In this document: piece after piece, positions 1 to 11,419 of the stretch
Position numbering within the stretch: position 1 is the first letter of the stretch
Layout of the letters: each line of letters starts with the position of its first letter
NCBI RefSeq assembly: GCF_023375975.1
Contig: NC_064424.1
Location: forward strand, 13,852,001 to 13,916,000
DNA length: 64,000 nucleotides
Reading direction: 5' to 3'
Source: Astyanax mexicanus
Lineage: Eukaryota > Chordata > Actinopteri > Characiformes > Acestrorhamphidae
Notes under the pieces: generated by a model
Databases searched by the model: none
What the model saw: only the letters and a program-made list of their open reading frames with translations
What the model was told of the DNA's origin: nothing
Program-made: the position numbers and the translations under genes

Positions 1-405
1 CAGTTGCTCTGATTTTGCTAGTTATAGGTTTATGTTTGAGTAAAATAAACATTCTTGTTTTATTCTATAAACTACAGACAATACTTCTCCCAAATTCCAA
101 ATTAAAATATTGTCATTTAGAGCATTTATTTGCAGAAAATGAGAAATGGCTGAAATAACAAAAAAAAAATATGCAGAGGTTTCAGTCCTCAAATAATGCA
201 AAAAAAAAAGAAAACAAGTTCATATTCATAAAGTTCAGAAATCAATATTTGGTGAAATAACCCTGGTTTTAATAACAGATTTCATGCATCTTGGCATGTT
301 CTCCTCCACCAGTCTTACACACTGCTTTTGGATAACTTTATGCTACTCCTGGTGCAAACATTCAAGCAGTTCAAGTGATCATCCATCTTCCTCTTGAATC
401 TATTA
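1..405 (-). mobile_element. Tc1-derived MITE, truncated copy 1
   Basis: This matches the copies at 15,592, 17,586 and 26,196 over most of its length, including the conserved stretch that encodes the end of a Tc1-like transposase on the minus strand (about 280-400). The end nearest the window start is cut off by the window edge, and the other end stops before the terminal repeat. It has no open reading frame of use and is a decayed fossil. Family assignment rests on its alignment with copy 2, where the transposase C-terminus is readable. Confidence 0.7.
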
Positions 406-1068
406 TTTACTGTAAAACTGTGAGGGATTTTTTTTACGGTATAATTTGCACATTTTCTTCACTAAGTATCAGCATTTTTCACATTTAAAGGGCAATGCAA
501 TTCAGTTGTATCTAATGTTTGAAAGCAATACAGAAAGCTAGAAACAGGAGCCGTACCTACAGGAGGCAGAGATGGAGAACATGGCAGAAATGACGGTTGG
601 CTAACTGACTAATCAGAAATATGTGATTTGTGAAGTGGTTTGTTTGAGTAATCGGATTCATATTGCTTTTTTTTGGCGTGTTTACACTTGCAATATAATG
701 TGGTTTGGCTTCATCCATACACAAAACTGATACTCAAGATGTATGAGGTAATCAGGTGTAAATGGGCTGTATGATGTGGAGCCTTGCCCAGACTCCTGCG
801 AGCTGTATGTGAGCCAGTGGAAGTAATAAGTGTGGACCAGAACTGGGCCACGACTCCATTTCTGTCTGTGCCCAGACACAAGGCATGTCTGGGCTGATAG
901 ATGATACTAATGGCAAGAGGAAGAAGAAGCTATGCCTACATTTTTACCAGCATCTCACTAGGTCTTTTACTGTGACAAAAGAAAAGTAAATTAAAATGTA
1001 ACACCAAAGAATTAATGTAGTTCAACTCAAATTTAAAAGGAAAAAAAAAGAAAATAGAGATATTTTGT
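406..1068. other. Non-coding stretch with a hAT-like fragment
   Basis: No gene is seen. About 575-640 resembles the interior of the hAT-type MITE at 29,144-29,547 (shared 'gagatgga..acatggcagaaat' and 'ccgactaatca'-like text), so it is probably an old fragment of that family. The only open frame (682-879, minus) has no recognisable protein character. Confidence 0.4.
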
Positions 1069-1163
1069 CACTGCATGACATTACTAACGTCCATTTCACA
1101 CCAGCACTATTTGGTCTGATTAAAAAGGACTTTGGTTTGATTGAGCAGGTGTGAAAACAACAA
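1069..1163 (+). repeat. Direct repeat copy 1 (about 95 bp)
   Basis: About 95 bp beginning cactgcatgacattactaac recurs at 1,691-1,785 with only a few mismatches, 622 bp downstream. The DNA between the copies holds hAT-like MITE ends and a TA microsatellite. This fits a local duplication or an ancestral repeat opened by insertions. Confidence 0.75.
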
Positions 1164-1199
1164 CCAAATGTAATTTTCATTTTGTTTTTGAAATAATTG

Positions 1200-1300
1200 T
1201 TTTAATTCAGTGTTTTGTCATATCGCTAAGAGCATCGTTATCATGAAAATACCATGAAATATCGTGATATTATTTTAGGGCCATATCGTCCACCCCTATT
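1200..1300 (-). mobile_element. hAT-like MITE end fragment
   Basis: Ends with 'gggccatatcgtccacccct', the reverse complement of the GGGGTGGACGATATGGCCC-type terminus seen at several places in the window (24,770-25,272; 30,281; 52,304; 55,296). The opposite terminus could not be placed with confidence. Confidence 0.5.
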
Positions 1301-1427
1301 TTCTAGTATAGATATGGCATGATAGAATATCGAGATTTTCTTGTAGAAAACATAATGCACTTTTTTCATATATACTAGATATATAAAAAATATTTATATC
1401 TACTTTACGTATCTATTTGTATCTACT

Positions 1428-1430
<3 letters not shown>

Positions 1431-1462
<32 letters not shown>
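1431..1462. repeat. (TA)n microsatellite
   Basis: An uninterrupted run of alternating TA over about 32 bp, inside an AT-rich MITE-derived region. Confidence 0.95.
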
Positions 1463-1463
<1 letters not shown>

Positions 1464-1499
1464 TTTTTATATATGTACTAGAGACCGATTATATCTGTT

Positions 1500-1690
1500 C
1501 AGTACCATTTATTTTACTTGAGTCTTGGATATATGGAGATATTTGCAATCCATTATTAGTATAATCACATTCTGGATCATTCTTTTACAAATCGGATACA
1601 ATTCTTGTATTTATTAATATCTCAGTTAGGGCTGTGCCATATCATATCATATGCAGTAATAAACGTAATTTTCATTGGATACTAGAAAAA
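1500..1690. mobile_element. hAT-like MITE fragment
   Basis: The block 'ggatatatggagatattt..tagggctgtgccatatcat' recurs at 3,362-3,640 and in altered form at 24,970-25,270, the last lying inside a hAT copy with a defined target duplication. It is therefore interior sequence of the same family, not a complete element. Confidence 0.5.
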
Positions 1691-1785
1691 CACTGCATGA
1701 CATTACTAACGTCAATTTCACACCAGCACTATTTGGTCTGATTAAAACAGACTTTGATTTGATTGAGCAGGTGTGAAACCAACCA
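1691..1785 (+). repeat. Direct repeat copy 2 (about 95 bp)
   Basis: Partner of 1,069-1,163, same orientation. Confidence 0.75.
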
Positions 1786-3099
1786 ATCCCAAAAAAAACT
1801 CTGGAGCGGTTCGCTTGTGGTGAGAATGTGATCCGGCCTCAAATATTCTTCTTTTATCTGAGCTAAATTGCTGATATGGTGCAGTTTAATCTGATATATT
1901 AGCCAGAAAACGCAAATTACCACAGCTATAAACAAACTTTGCCTCTGTTCCATGCTGTTTACACACGCGGTCTGTGCTATGTTCACTACTCTTAGCTGTG
2001 CCACTGCGAAAAAAAGTAAAATAAATAAAATTCAGCATTAAGTGTGGAACTGGCTTTAAACTGCACAGATATATACGCTGGAACATTGAATTTTCTTGTT
2101 ATATTTACTCTCTTGCTCCCACATTAGACAATTCTGATCAATCAGAGAAAAAAACAAATGCTCTTATTGTTTATTGGTGCGTTCAGGTTTATATGCCTAT
2201 GTGAAACCAAACCAAACAAAGGGAGAAAACGTGAACAAAAGTGAACAAACTCATCAATTGATCCAGACAATAGAAACCAAATACAGGTGTGAAAACACCC
2301 TAAAACATGCATACATACTCTACATTCATCAGATCTAAATTTCTTTTTAATTCAGGTCCATCGTTTCTTTTCCGATGGACAACGTTCAAGAAACACAAGC
2401 GTTTTCATCCTTACATAAGCGGAAGCAGCATTTGCATAATGACGCTCGTCAGTCCACAGGCCCTCATGCAAAACCCCCTGAATTTCTCTACTCCCTCGCA
2501 TCGTATTTTTGGCTCCCAGCTACCAGCGTTCTGGGTGTCGTTTGATGCACCGCAGCATTTGTGCGGCCTTGATCACGATCGAGCATGTCCCGTCTCTCAG
2601 CAGGGGGGCTGAGGCAGCCGTCTCCTCTTGAGCCCGAGATGTTTGTGAGGCACCAAAGATGGCTCCTCCAGCAGTGCTGAGCACCTTGGATTAAATCATC
2701 CACAAGGGAGAACTGGCTCTAAACTCCACCAGCATCTTCAAACCATGGTAGACTTTTTTTTTTGCCTTCTTTTTTTTATACATAGCATTAAGGGTGTTTA
2801 CAAACACTTCAGAATCTGATTACTACAGAACATCTGAGATAACGGGAAAACTTTTTTTTTACCAGCCAATAAACACATCAGGCAAAACCCAAACCTCACA
2901 CCCAATTGGATCATGCCACACTGGTTTATGAATATATACAAATCACTGGAGTGTGTCAGAAATCCAATCCACAGGTTTCCATGAACTTGGGTAATCAGAT
3001 AATGGGAAAACTTCGAATTAACTCAGAAAAAGAGTGTAATATACACTAGGCCTGTGCACTGGCTAGAACTTGGGGAGATAAAACTTATTTTTTAATCAC
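1786..3099. other. Non-coding stretch
   Basis: No gene is supported. The text near 2,283-2,302 (caggtgtgaaaacaccctaa) looks like a DNA-transposon terminus. The overlapping open frames at 2,307-2,703 on both strands have no recognisable domain. The stretch at about 2,810-3,010 shares phrases (tctgattact.. and ataatgggaaaact) with 9,060-9,110, suggesting another old dispersed repeat. Confidence 0.4.
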
Positions 3100-3100
3100 A

Positions 3101-3182
<82 letters not shown>
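3100..3182. repeat. (ATCT)n microsatellite
   Basis: About 20 uninterrupted copies of a tetranucleotide unit. Confidence 0.97.
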
Positions 3183-3361
3183 TAATTACTTGACATGTAA
3201 ACAATACACTGTTTTTTTTACACATCTACTTGATATATAAAACATTTATATACAATTGATATATCTATTTATATCTACTTGATATATAAAACATATTTAT
3301 ATACAATTCATATATCTATTTATATCTACTAGATATATAAAACATATTTATATATAATTGA

Positions 3362-3640
3362 TATATGGATATATGGAGATATTTGGAGTTCATTATTAGT
3401 ATCATGACATTCTGGATCATTCTTTTACTAATCTGATAAAATTCTTGTATTTATTATTATCTCAGTTAGGGCTGTGCCATATCATATCGTATGCTATAAT
3501 AAAATGTAATTTTCATTTTGTAGCAGTAGTGAATTCTTGAAATACTTTTTAAAATTCAGTGTTTTTTTTTTCATATTGCCAAAAGTATCGTTATCACGAA
3601 AATACCATGAAATATTGTGATATCGCCCACTTCTAGCTGT
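3362..3640. mobile_element. hAT-like MITE
   Basis: Second copy of the 1,500-1,690 block, here continuing to a terminus 'gatatcgcccacttctag' that resembles the GGGCGATAT-type ends of other MITEs in the window. No target duplication was recognised. Confidence 0.5.
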
Positions 3641-4439
3641 CCCAGCACAAACCAGAAGAAAAACTGCCTTTCAGTTTCTAGAACTTTATTTGGGCTGTGA
3701 TAAAATCAGATAAATAATAAGAAATGAATTCAAAATGTAGCTTTCTATGACCAGTTCTTAACTAATGGAAGCCACTCCCTCCTTCAGATTATGTACCAAA
3801 GCTACCAATGAGTCTCTTTTAGAATAGATCTAGTTCTAGTTCTAGCTCTGCTCAGCTTAAGTCTGCTGTACTTAGTTAACAGTCAGATATTGCGTTCGTA
3901 AGGGAAAAGCCTGGAACTCCACTCTTATTTTCCTAGAACCATTACAACGCAGACATTTCAGGTGATTCTTGATTCCTGGTAAACAGTTCTGAGTATATAA
4001 GGGATTTCTTGCAGACTGTAAGTAATGGAACCACAAAAAAAATCTAATCAATTTCCACTACTATACAGCCCTCTGTTAGCTTAGAATGTGGGGAAACCGT
4101 AGTGTAAAATTCATTTAGCTCAACAATCTAAATTCTAATTGTGTCCAAATATCTTCTTTTGAAAACCCAAATAAATGAAAATTGTGATTGGACCCTCGTA
4201 CTACAGAGAACTCTTTTTGCATGTAGGACAACCCAATTATAATTTAAGTATTTAGTTCGCTGAGTTTAACAACAACCCAATTTCAAGTCATATCCGAACA
4301 TTTCCTTAAGACAACCCAAATCCTTTAAAAATATGGTAAAAAAAGGCCATTATTTGGAATTGGATTCTCTTGATTGCCACTTGCAAGGTTTAAGAATCCA
4401 TAGAGAATCCAGGGTGAATTTTTATTAATTTTATTTCTA
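3641..4439. other. Non-coding stretch, nothing recognised
   Basis: AT-rich, without a credible open frame, tandem array or transposon terminus that I can identify. Confidence 0.5.
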
Positions 4440-4805
4440 TTTTTTTCCCAATTCTCCACCCAATTAACAAGGCCAATTGCCCCAACCCACTCTACTAGGA
4501 CTTCTACTAAAACTTGTAATGCCCCAACACCTGGAGGGTGAAGACTAGCACATGCCTTCTCCGATACATACAAAGTCAGACTCTGCCTCTTTTTGAGCAG
4601 CTGATGATGCAGCATTGTCGAGAAGCATCACAGTGCGCTCAGAGGAAAGCGCAGCGACTCAGTTACAATACATCAGCTCACAGACGCACCCTTTGGAGTG
4701 ATGAGTGGAGAGAGCGTCATCTACCCAAGGCCATGTGTTCCCTCAGGATTCCGGTAGCCAATGGCAAGCTACATGAACAGGATTCGAACCGGAATACAGG
4801 GTGTT
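4440..4805 (-). mobile_element. tRNA-derived SINE
   Basis: The reverse complement of a SINE also found at 6,345, 14,383 and 44,800. Read on the minus strand it begins with a Pol III box B (ggttcgaatcc type, near 4,780) followed by the family's body (gtagcttgccat, the gctttcctctgagcgcactg segment, gcatgtgctagtcttcaccc) and a tail like attggggagaaa. The 5' tRNA-like head is truncated. The open frames crossing it (4,325-4,615; 4,538-4,825) are only read-throughs of the SINE. Confidence 0.85.
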
Positions 4806-5536
4806 CTGTACAAACTTTATACTAAATTACTACGATGCTCAAATATTTTTTTTTTGCAGAAAACCCTCCCCTTCCTGAAAGATCCAAAAATTAATCGACG
4901 CAAATTACTTGAACCATTTCAGCATTCAAATCTTCACAAGAACTCTAAACACTCGTAAAGCCCTAAAGGTTGCAACAACTCAAAACAAAAAAAAAACATA
5001 AAAGTCCCACAACACTTAGGAGTGTCTTTGAACAAAGCTGCCATTTCACCTCATTAGTGACACTTTCACATCTCACAGGAAAAAAAAAAAATAAGAATAA
5101 CAACTCCCTGAGTGAAGAAGCCTTGAATTATATTCACAGAGCTCCCGTCAGAGCAGCACTGCACCTCAGGAGTCCTGCACTGACATTTGAGAAGCTGAAG
5201 TCCACTAAGTGGTCTCCACAGCTGGAACACTGCAGTGCTGAGTTTGAGGTTCGGGCCACTCCGGGCACAGCAGGCTCCCTAAGTGAGGGAGAAGTCTTCG
5301 ACTCGGGGGCCGTAACTGTCACAACAGCAGCACAGAGCGTCGCGGGGGAACGTAAATCAGTGCAGTGTGGCCAACAGCCACCTGTCAGCACAGTGTGCTT
5401 ACACTAACTGCCCCAGCGCTGCAGTTTGTGGAGTAATGGAGGATGATAGACTTTAATAAGATAGTAGCAGTGATTGAGATTGTTGAAAATTGTTACCACC
5501 CCTGATACAAGTTAATTATTTAACGTTTATACTAAA
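4806..5536. other. Non-coding stretch with an unexplained GC-richer patch
   Basis: A patch at about 5,130-5,405 is open on both strands (4,970-5,407 plus, 145 codons; 5,134-5,391 minus). The frame has no domain I know, starts in A-rich DNA and lacks a convincing splice acceptor, so I do not call a gene. Confidence 0.35.
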
Positions 5537-5886
5537 AAACACCTGGTTTTAGACCACAATAATTTATTGTCCTGACGGACAGTTCTGGTGGAAACAGGAG
5601 AGTTGAGGTGCGCATTGAATTCTACCGTGATTTGGGCAGACGTGGTTTTATGTTTTTTGGATACAATCCGGATTAGCACCCGAACATCCCTTTCAGACAA
5701 CTTCCTCTTACAGCCTCCACAGTTAATCCTGTTGGATGTGGTTGGTCCTTCTTGGTGGTATGCTGACATTACCCTGGATACCGTGGCTCTTGATACATCA
5801 CAAAGACTTGCTGTCTTGGTTACAGATGCGCCAGCAAGACGTGCACCAACAATTTGTCCTCTTTTGAACTCTGGTACGTCACCCAT
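5527..5886 (-). pseudogene. Tc1-like transposase, N-terminal fragment
   Basis: An open frame of 119 codons, of which about the first 105 match the N-terminal DNA-binding region of Tc1-family transposases: a paired-like helix-turn-helix (residues about 5-45, containing KRGQIVGARLAGAS and VSRVMSAYH) and the start of the second helix-turn-helix domain (KRKLSERDVRVL). After VSTRTVRQ the frame enters unrelated 3' sequence of the element and stops. All three catalytic acids of the DDE domain lie in the deleted part. Full-length members have about 340 residues. An intact DNA-binding frame without catalysis could in principle bind the terminal repeat, but nothing shows it is expressed. Confidence 0.85.
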
Positions 5887-6073
5887 AATTTTGTGTGCAT
5901 TGCATCATTTTGAGAAAAACTGTGCTCTTACCCTGCTAATTGAACCTTCACACTCTGTTCTTACTGGTGCAATGTGCAATTAATGAAGATTGGCCACCAG
6001 GCTGCTCCAATTTAGACATGAAACCTCCCACACTAAAATGACAGGTGTTTCAGTTTCATTGTCCAACCCCCTG
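5537..6073 (-). mobile_element. Internally deleted Tc1-like transposon
   Basis: The right end carries a Tc1-type terminal repeat ending in ccaaccccctg followed by TA, the family's target dinucleotide. Leftwards lie the 5' leader and the first third of the transposase gene. The sequence then jumps straight to the element's far 3' side (acacctggttttagaccac at about 5,540), with the left terminal repeat lost. The DDE catalytic region is absent, so the copy cannot move itself. A second fragment of the same family and strand lies at 38,785-39,226. Confidence 0.88.
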
Positions 6074-6075
6074 TA

Positions 6076-6344
6076 GATGTGAACTTAAAACTCGCATCAG
6101 TAGCTTATAATTCCATAAAATGCAGCTATTGTATTTCCCTGCCTCACTGCAGTTAGTGACCAATGGAGCCACATGATGGCTAATGATGAATAGAAGAAGA
6201 GAAGCTGTGCTGAGGCTAGCCATTTTTTAAAATCCTGAACATGTAATATAAACATTTATGTTCATGCTATGTTTATGTGTGGGCGAGGGATCCAGCGGAA
6301 TTAACATTTTCTTTTGGCCAAAACTGAAACCAAACATCAAAAAT
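6076..6344. other. Non-coding stretch, nothing recognised
   Basis: Short AT-rich interval between the Tc1 remnant and the next SINE. Confidence 0.5.
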
Positions 6345-6705
6345 ACTATGATCAGGAGATCGCCGGTTCGAATCCTGTTCATGTAGCTTGCCATCGGAGC
6401 TACCGGAGCCACGAGAGAGCACAATTGGCCTTGCTCTCTCTCTCTGGGTGGGTGGATGATGCTCTCTCCCTACATCACTCCAAAGGGGATGTCGATCCGC
6501 ACAAGGCATCTGTGAGCTGATGTATCGGAACCGATCGCTGCACTTTCCTCCGAGCACGCTGTGATGCTTCACGGCAATGCTGCATCAGCAGGAGTTTGAA
6601 AAGAGTCAGTGGCTGCCTTCACATGTATCGGAGGAGGCATGTCCTAATGAGTGGGTTGGGTAATTGTCTGTATAATTTGGGAAGAAAATGAGAAATAATA
6701 GTATA
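6345..6705 (+). mobile_element. tRNA-derived SINE
   Basis: Begins within the tRNA-like head (ctatgatcaggagatcgcc) with a good box B (ggttcgaatcc) at 6,365-6,375, followed by the family body and the tail gtataatttgggaagaaaatg. Box A and the very 5' end are missing. A simple ctctctct expansion lies inside the body at about 6,434-6,446. Same family as 4,440, 14,383 and 44,800. Confidence 0.87.
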
Positions 6706-7780
6706 AAATTATACAATTTTGGAAATAAGGGCTTTTTATTTTTTGATAATCTTCAAAGAATTCTGATAATCAATATATTTTACAGTATCAAGAATTAAAG
6801 TCACTACAATAGCTTTAACTAAACAACGCTAAACTTCTCAAAATGCCACATTTTTATACAATTCTGTCAGTATTGTAATATCTATAAAGAAAATTCCTTT
6901 GGCAAGTCATGGCAGAAGGTTGTTGTAATATAAAATGCCATTAAATATTGGTTCTTTAGCAGCAGGCTTTCGGCCAAACCTCAATTACAGCTAATTTTAT
7001 TAACTGTGTGATATATTGAATGGCCTCTAAAATGCATCATGAGGGACATGGCAATATTGGCAACATCCAGCCTGGTGTAGAAGAATGGCCCGGACTACGA
7101 GATCTTATTCCTGACCAAATACCCACAGACACACGGCTTTAGATTAGAGAGACGGACGATGTGTAAAGACTGGGCGAGTAAAACAGACAGGGAGAGGAAG
7201 ATTAGACGAATGGGAGGAGACCCTTTCCTCCGGTGACGGCTCCGAGCTCTCCCAGGTGAAGGATGGCTCTCGGCGTCCGGGCCTGAAGTCCCTATTTCCC
7301 TGCAGCATGCCAAGAATTCCTAATGCAACAGCCCATTATGAGAGCAGAACAGGCTACTCAGCGAATCAGATAATTGAGCTGAACAGCAGCTGGGGGGACG
7401 GCAGAATTAGAGCGAGAGAGCGAGAGAGAGAGCGAGTGAGAGATGGAGAGCTAGAGCGAGAGAAGCACAGTCAGTGAACATCGCAGAAGACAGCAGAGGA
7501 AGAAATGTCTACGTCCCAGTTGCTGCCTCTTTATTTTCCACCCCACCCAGAGAGAGCTGCGCTTCTGCGAGCGTTGCGGCCTGTCAGCGGCTGCCCTCGA
7601 GCGTGACGAGAACAGGCGCAGTCTTTAAGACTCCACACCACTCCCGCTGCACTGAGGAAACTGGGATACCAAGCACTTTTTAATTGTGAATGACCACCAG
7701 CGAATATCTGAGCTGAGATCCACGCTACTGACTTTAACCCAATAAAGCGTATTTGTTCGGTTATCATGTTCTTGGACTGT
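6706..7780. other. Mostly unique DNA with GC-rich and purine-rich patch
   Basis: About 7,080-7,680 is GC-richer than its surroundings and contains a GA-rich purine run (7,410-7,470). Several short open frames overlap here on both strands, but none shows domain character. It may be conserved non-coding DNA; no gene is called. Confidence 0.35.
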
Positions 7781-8183
7781 TCACTTAAAAAAACACTTTA
7801 AAACGTTGTTTTTCTCTCCTCAGCTATCCAAAACATTCTTCTCCAAATTTAGAGTAAAATGCCATTAGATAATGGTGTCTCACTTTTCAAAGAAAAGGCA
7901 AATATCAAACTCTAAGGTATTGAACATTTAACATTTTCAATATCACAGAAGTCATTAACTTACTTTACTAGTGTTATTTCAGTCATAAGTGTACCTCCGT
8001 TGTGCCCTTAAAGCACATGAGTAAAATCTACAAAAGAAAAACCTTTGAAAAGGCATTAACACTTCTCAGCTAACCCAAATGTTTCTCTCAGTGTGTAGCG
8101 TAAAAAGCGAGCACGATCACATTAGTAGATTAGTACATCTACAGAAATAAAACTTTTTGGTGGAAAAAGAAATACGTTGTTAC

Positions 8184-8525
8184 AGGTTTACTAATCTGCA
8201 AAGCAATTGTAGAACAATTACAGAAAATCTTCCTCAATGTAAAATGATGTAGATTCTGGATATTCCATCACCTATAGTGCATATTGTCGCTGCCCAATGA
8301 AAAACAAGTAACTCCAAAACAGGTCATTTCTAGGGCTGCAATGATTAGTCAATATAACTGACTATTATTGCCGATTAATGCTGATTAGTTACATTTATCG
8401 ACTACAAATTTCATAGTTAAATAATCGTTAATTTGTAATTGTACTGCATTACACAAAGTGAAGACATCTCCAAACAATTCAGGTCATCTTGAAGAATTTC
8501 TATTGGTCCATTCATTAAGGAATAT
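8184..8525 (+). repeat. 342-bp direct repeat, copy 1
   Basis: Differs from 11,078-11,419 at only about three positions by eye. It contains a hAT-like phrase, agggctgcaatgattagtc, at about 8,334, so it may be part of an old hAT carried along in the duplication. Confidence 0.9.
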
Positions 8526-10399
8526 AAGGAATTAAGGAAAAAGAAATACGTTGTTACAGGTTTTCACAATCAGACAATGGTGTAACACTTTTCAAAGAAA
8601 AGGCAAATATAAAACTCCAAGGTATTGAACATTAAACATTTTCAAAATCCTAGATGGCAAATTTACATTTACCTCAGCAGTGCTACTATTCTAAATCATA
8701 AACTTACTTTACTAGTGCTATTTCAGTCATAAGTGTACCTCAGTTGTGGCCTTAAAGCACACGAGTAAAATATACAAAGAAAAGAAAAGCAGTCAGTCTT
8801 TTGGTAAACAAACAGATGCTAGCTAAAGCCAAGTTAGCTCAGCTAACATTCCCAGTTGGCCACAAACGTCAATAGACGTTAATTTCAGGTTGAATGCACT
8901 GCATTTACTGAAACTAAAGGGTTCAAATAATCTTCATCTTCCAGATTTTGTATGTTCATATTGTGGAACAATGCGTTCAAAAATGTAGTTTTTGCCTTAT
9001 ATGATGTCTACTTGATGTCTCATTCCGTAAGTTTACTGGCTCAATGTGAAAAGAAAAAAAAAAAACATTCTGATTACTGCCAGTTTTCCCATTATCTGAT
9101 TACAAAGTTTATACAGACACGTTGATCGGATTACTGACAAATATATACAAACAATGTTTTGCATATAATCACAAACCGATGTAATTAGGTTATGAAGTGC
9201 ATGCAAATGCATTCAATGTGTTCTCAATTCAGGATTCTCACAAATGCGAGTGAAAGAAAGTAGACTGTATCCAAAATGTTCTTCTCCGAATGTAAAAATT
9301 AAAAAGCGAGCATGATCACATTAGTAGATTAGTACATCACTGGAAACAAAACTTTTTGCCTAAAAAAAAAGGAAAAATGTTGTCCCACTTTAAAAAAAAA
9401 CAAAAGGCAAATATAAAACTCCAAGATATTGAACATTTAACCTTTTAAATATGCCAGCATGGAAAAACCAACAAAACACAGCACATTTACCTCTTATGAA
9501 TATGAATACTTATGAATTGACTTTACTAGTGCTATTTCAGTCATAAATTTACTTCAGCTGTGCGCCTAAGGCACATGAGTAAAATATACAAAGAGACAAA
9601 AAGAAAAGCCATCAGTCTCTTGCTAAACAAACAGATGCTAGCTAAAGCCAGCCAAGTTAGCTCAGCAAATGTTCCCAGCTGGCCAGAAACGTCAACAGAC
9701 GTTAAGTACATCTACAGAAACAAAACATTTTGGTAGAGAAGATAATGGTGTATCACTTTTGAAAAAACATTTTACCTTTCTTAATATCCCAGCAGGGAAA
9801 AAACAACAAATCAACACATTTGCCTCAGCAGTGCTACTATTCTAATCATGAATTATTGATGAATAAATCTTACTAGTGCTATTTAAGTCATAAGTGTACC
9901 TCAGTTTTGCTCCCAAAGCACATGTGAGTAAAATATATTTGTTCAGCAAATACATTTGCTCAGCTAATGTTACTCTACTAGTCCTATACAGCTTGTATAT
10001 CGTTCAGCTGTTAAACAGACAGTTTGTGAAAGAGAAGAAAACAGATACGCAGCATGATAAGTGATGATAAATTTATTATACTATTGTACAAATTCTACTA
10101 TACATGCTACTTTCTACTGAACATTTTGGTTTCCAAATATTTAGTGCGTTTGGTGCATCCTACACAATAGGTATGCTAAAACAAATGTTTTCACACCTTA
10201 TTTGTGAGCACACTTGTTGGGGAATTTGGGGGAAGAAGAAGAAAAAAAAGAGGGTGTGAGGGTGCAATTGCGAGTAATAGGACAGAGCCAAAGTGTTCCA
10301 GATTCCTGCTAAAAACATCAATATCAGGAACTGACTGCTCCCTTGCTGACCTGGTTATGCTCATATTGTTTATTATGAGAATCTTGTAGGCAATCATTT

Positions 10400-10660
10400 G
10401 TCTAAGTTTGTATTACGCTCCAATTTACCAGAGCAGCATTCAGACTGTCGGGAGTTTATTACCGGCGTTTCATCAGATTAATAATAAATGGCGACCGAAC
10501 AATAAAGTGCTGCATAAAGTACATTTGTTTTCCACATCAGCTTCAAATGAAATCTGACAGAACAAATCATAACGAAGCCTCAGGACAGAGAAGTTCCCGA
10601 GTTCGGCTCGACCTTTCTGCCATGCAAAAACACTCTGCAGTAAATGATTAGTATTAAGAG
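10400..10660. promoter_or_regulatory. Candidate conserved non-coding element
   Basis: A repeat-free island inside the duplicated block with mixed base composition and clustered homeodomain- and SOX-like words (cagattaataataaatgg, gaacaataaagtg). It lacks open frames. Called on sequence texture alone; conservation cannot be seen from one genome. Confidence 0.25.
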
Positions 10661-11077
10661 AATGACTGAACCAGTTCTGAACCAGTTTACACAGGACTGG
10701 AGGTGAAAAATGGACTGGACTGTTGCGACCTCGACTGCTACAGACCCAGAAACAGGTTCTGGCTGGCTAGAGGTCATTATTCTCTGCCATACTTTCCAGC
10801 CATTTGCCCTGGATCTGAAATAAAGCTGCTCTTGTTCACTAGAATAAGAGCAAAACATCATTCTGACCAACCAACAGTGAAGATCACAGGCAAGAACTGT
10901 ATTTATAATCATTTTTATATAATAAATATCCCCAAAAAAGTTTGGACTTGACAACAAAAAGCATGAAAAGTAAGTGGTACTAACAGAATACAGCTGCAAT
11001 GGTAGCAATGTGCAACATACACATATTTAAAAGAGCATTTTAGACAGACAGTCTCTCTCAGAAGCAAATATGGGCAA

Positions 11078-11419
11078 AGGTTTACTAATCTGCAAAGCAA
11101 TTGTAGAACAATTACAGAAAATCTTCCTCAATGTAAAATGATGTAGATTCTGGATATTCCATCACCTATAGTGCATATTGTCGCTGCCCAATGAAAAACA
11201 AGTAACTCCAAAACAGGTAATTTCTACGGCTGCAATGATTAGTCAATATAATTGACTATTATTGCCGATTAATGCTGATTAGTTACATTTATCGACTACA
11301 AATTTCATAGTTAAATAATCGTTAATTTGTAATTGTACTGCATTACACAAAGTGAAGACATCTCCAAACAATTCAGGTCATCTTGAAGAATTTCTATTGG
11401 TCCATTCATTAAGGAATAT
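11078..11419 (+). repeat. 342-bp direct repeat, copy 2
   Basis: Near-identical partner of 8,184-8,525, 2,894 bp downstream, same strand. The high identity marks a recent duplication or gene conversion. Confidence 0.9.

Noticed and set aside
3100..3182. CRISPR-like array
   Set aside because: A plain tetranucleotide microsatellite without spacers; the genome is eukaryotic.
4970..5407. 145-codon plus-strand gene
   Set aside because: Begins in A-rich simple sequence, is open on both strands and has no recognisable domain or splice context.
6345..6430. tRNA gene
   Set aside because: Box B is good but the acceptor and D arms do not form, and the same sequence heads a dispersed SINE at three other sites.
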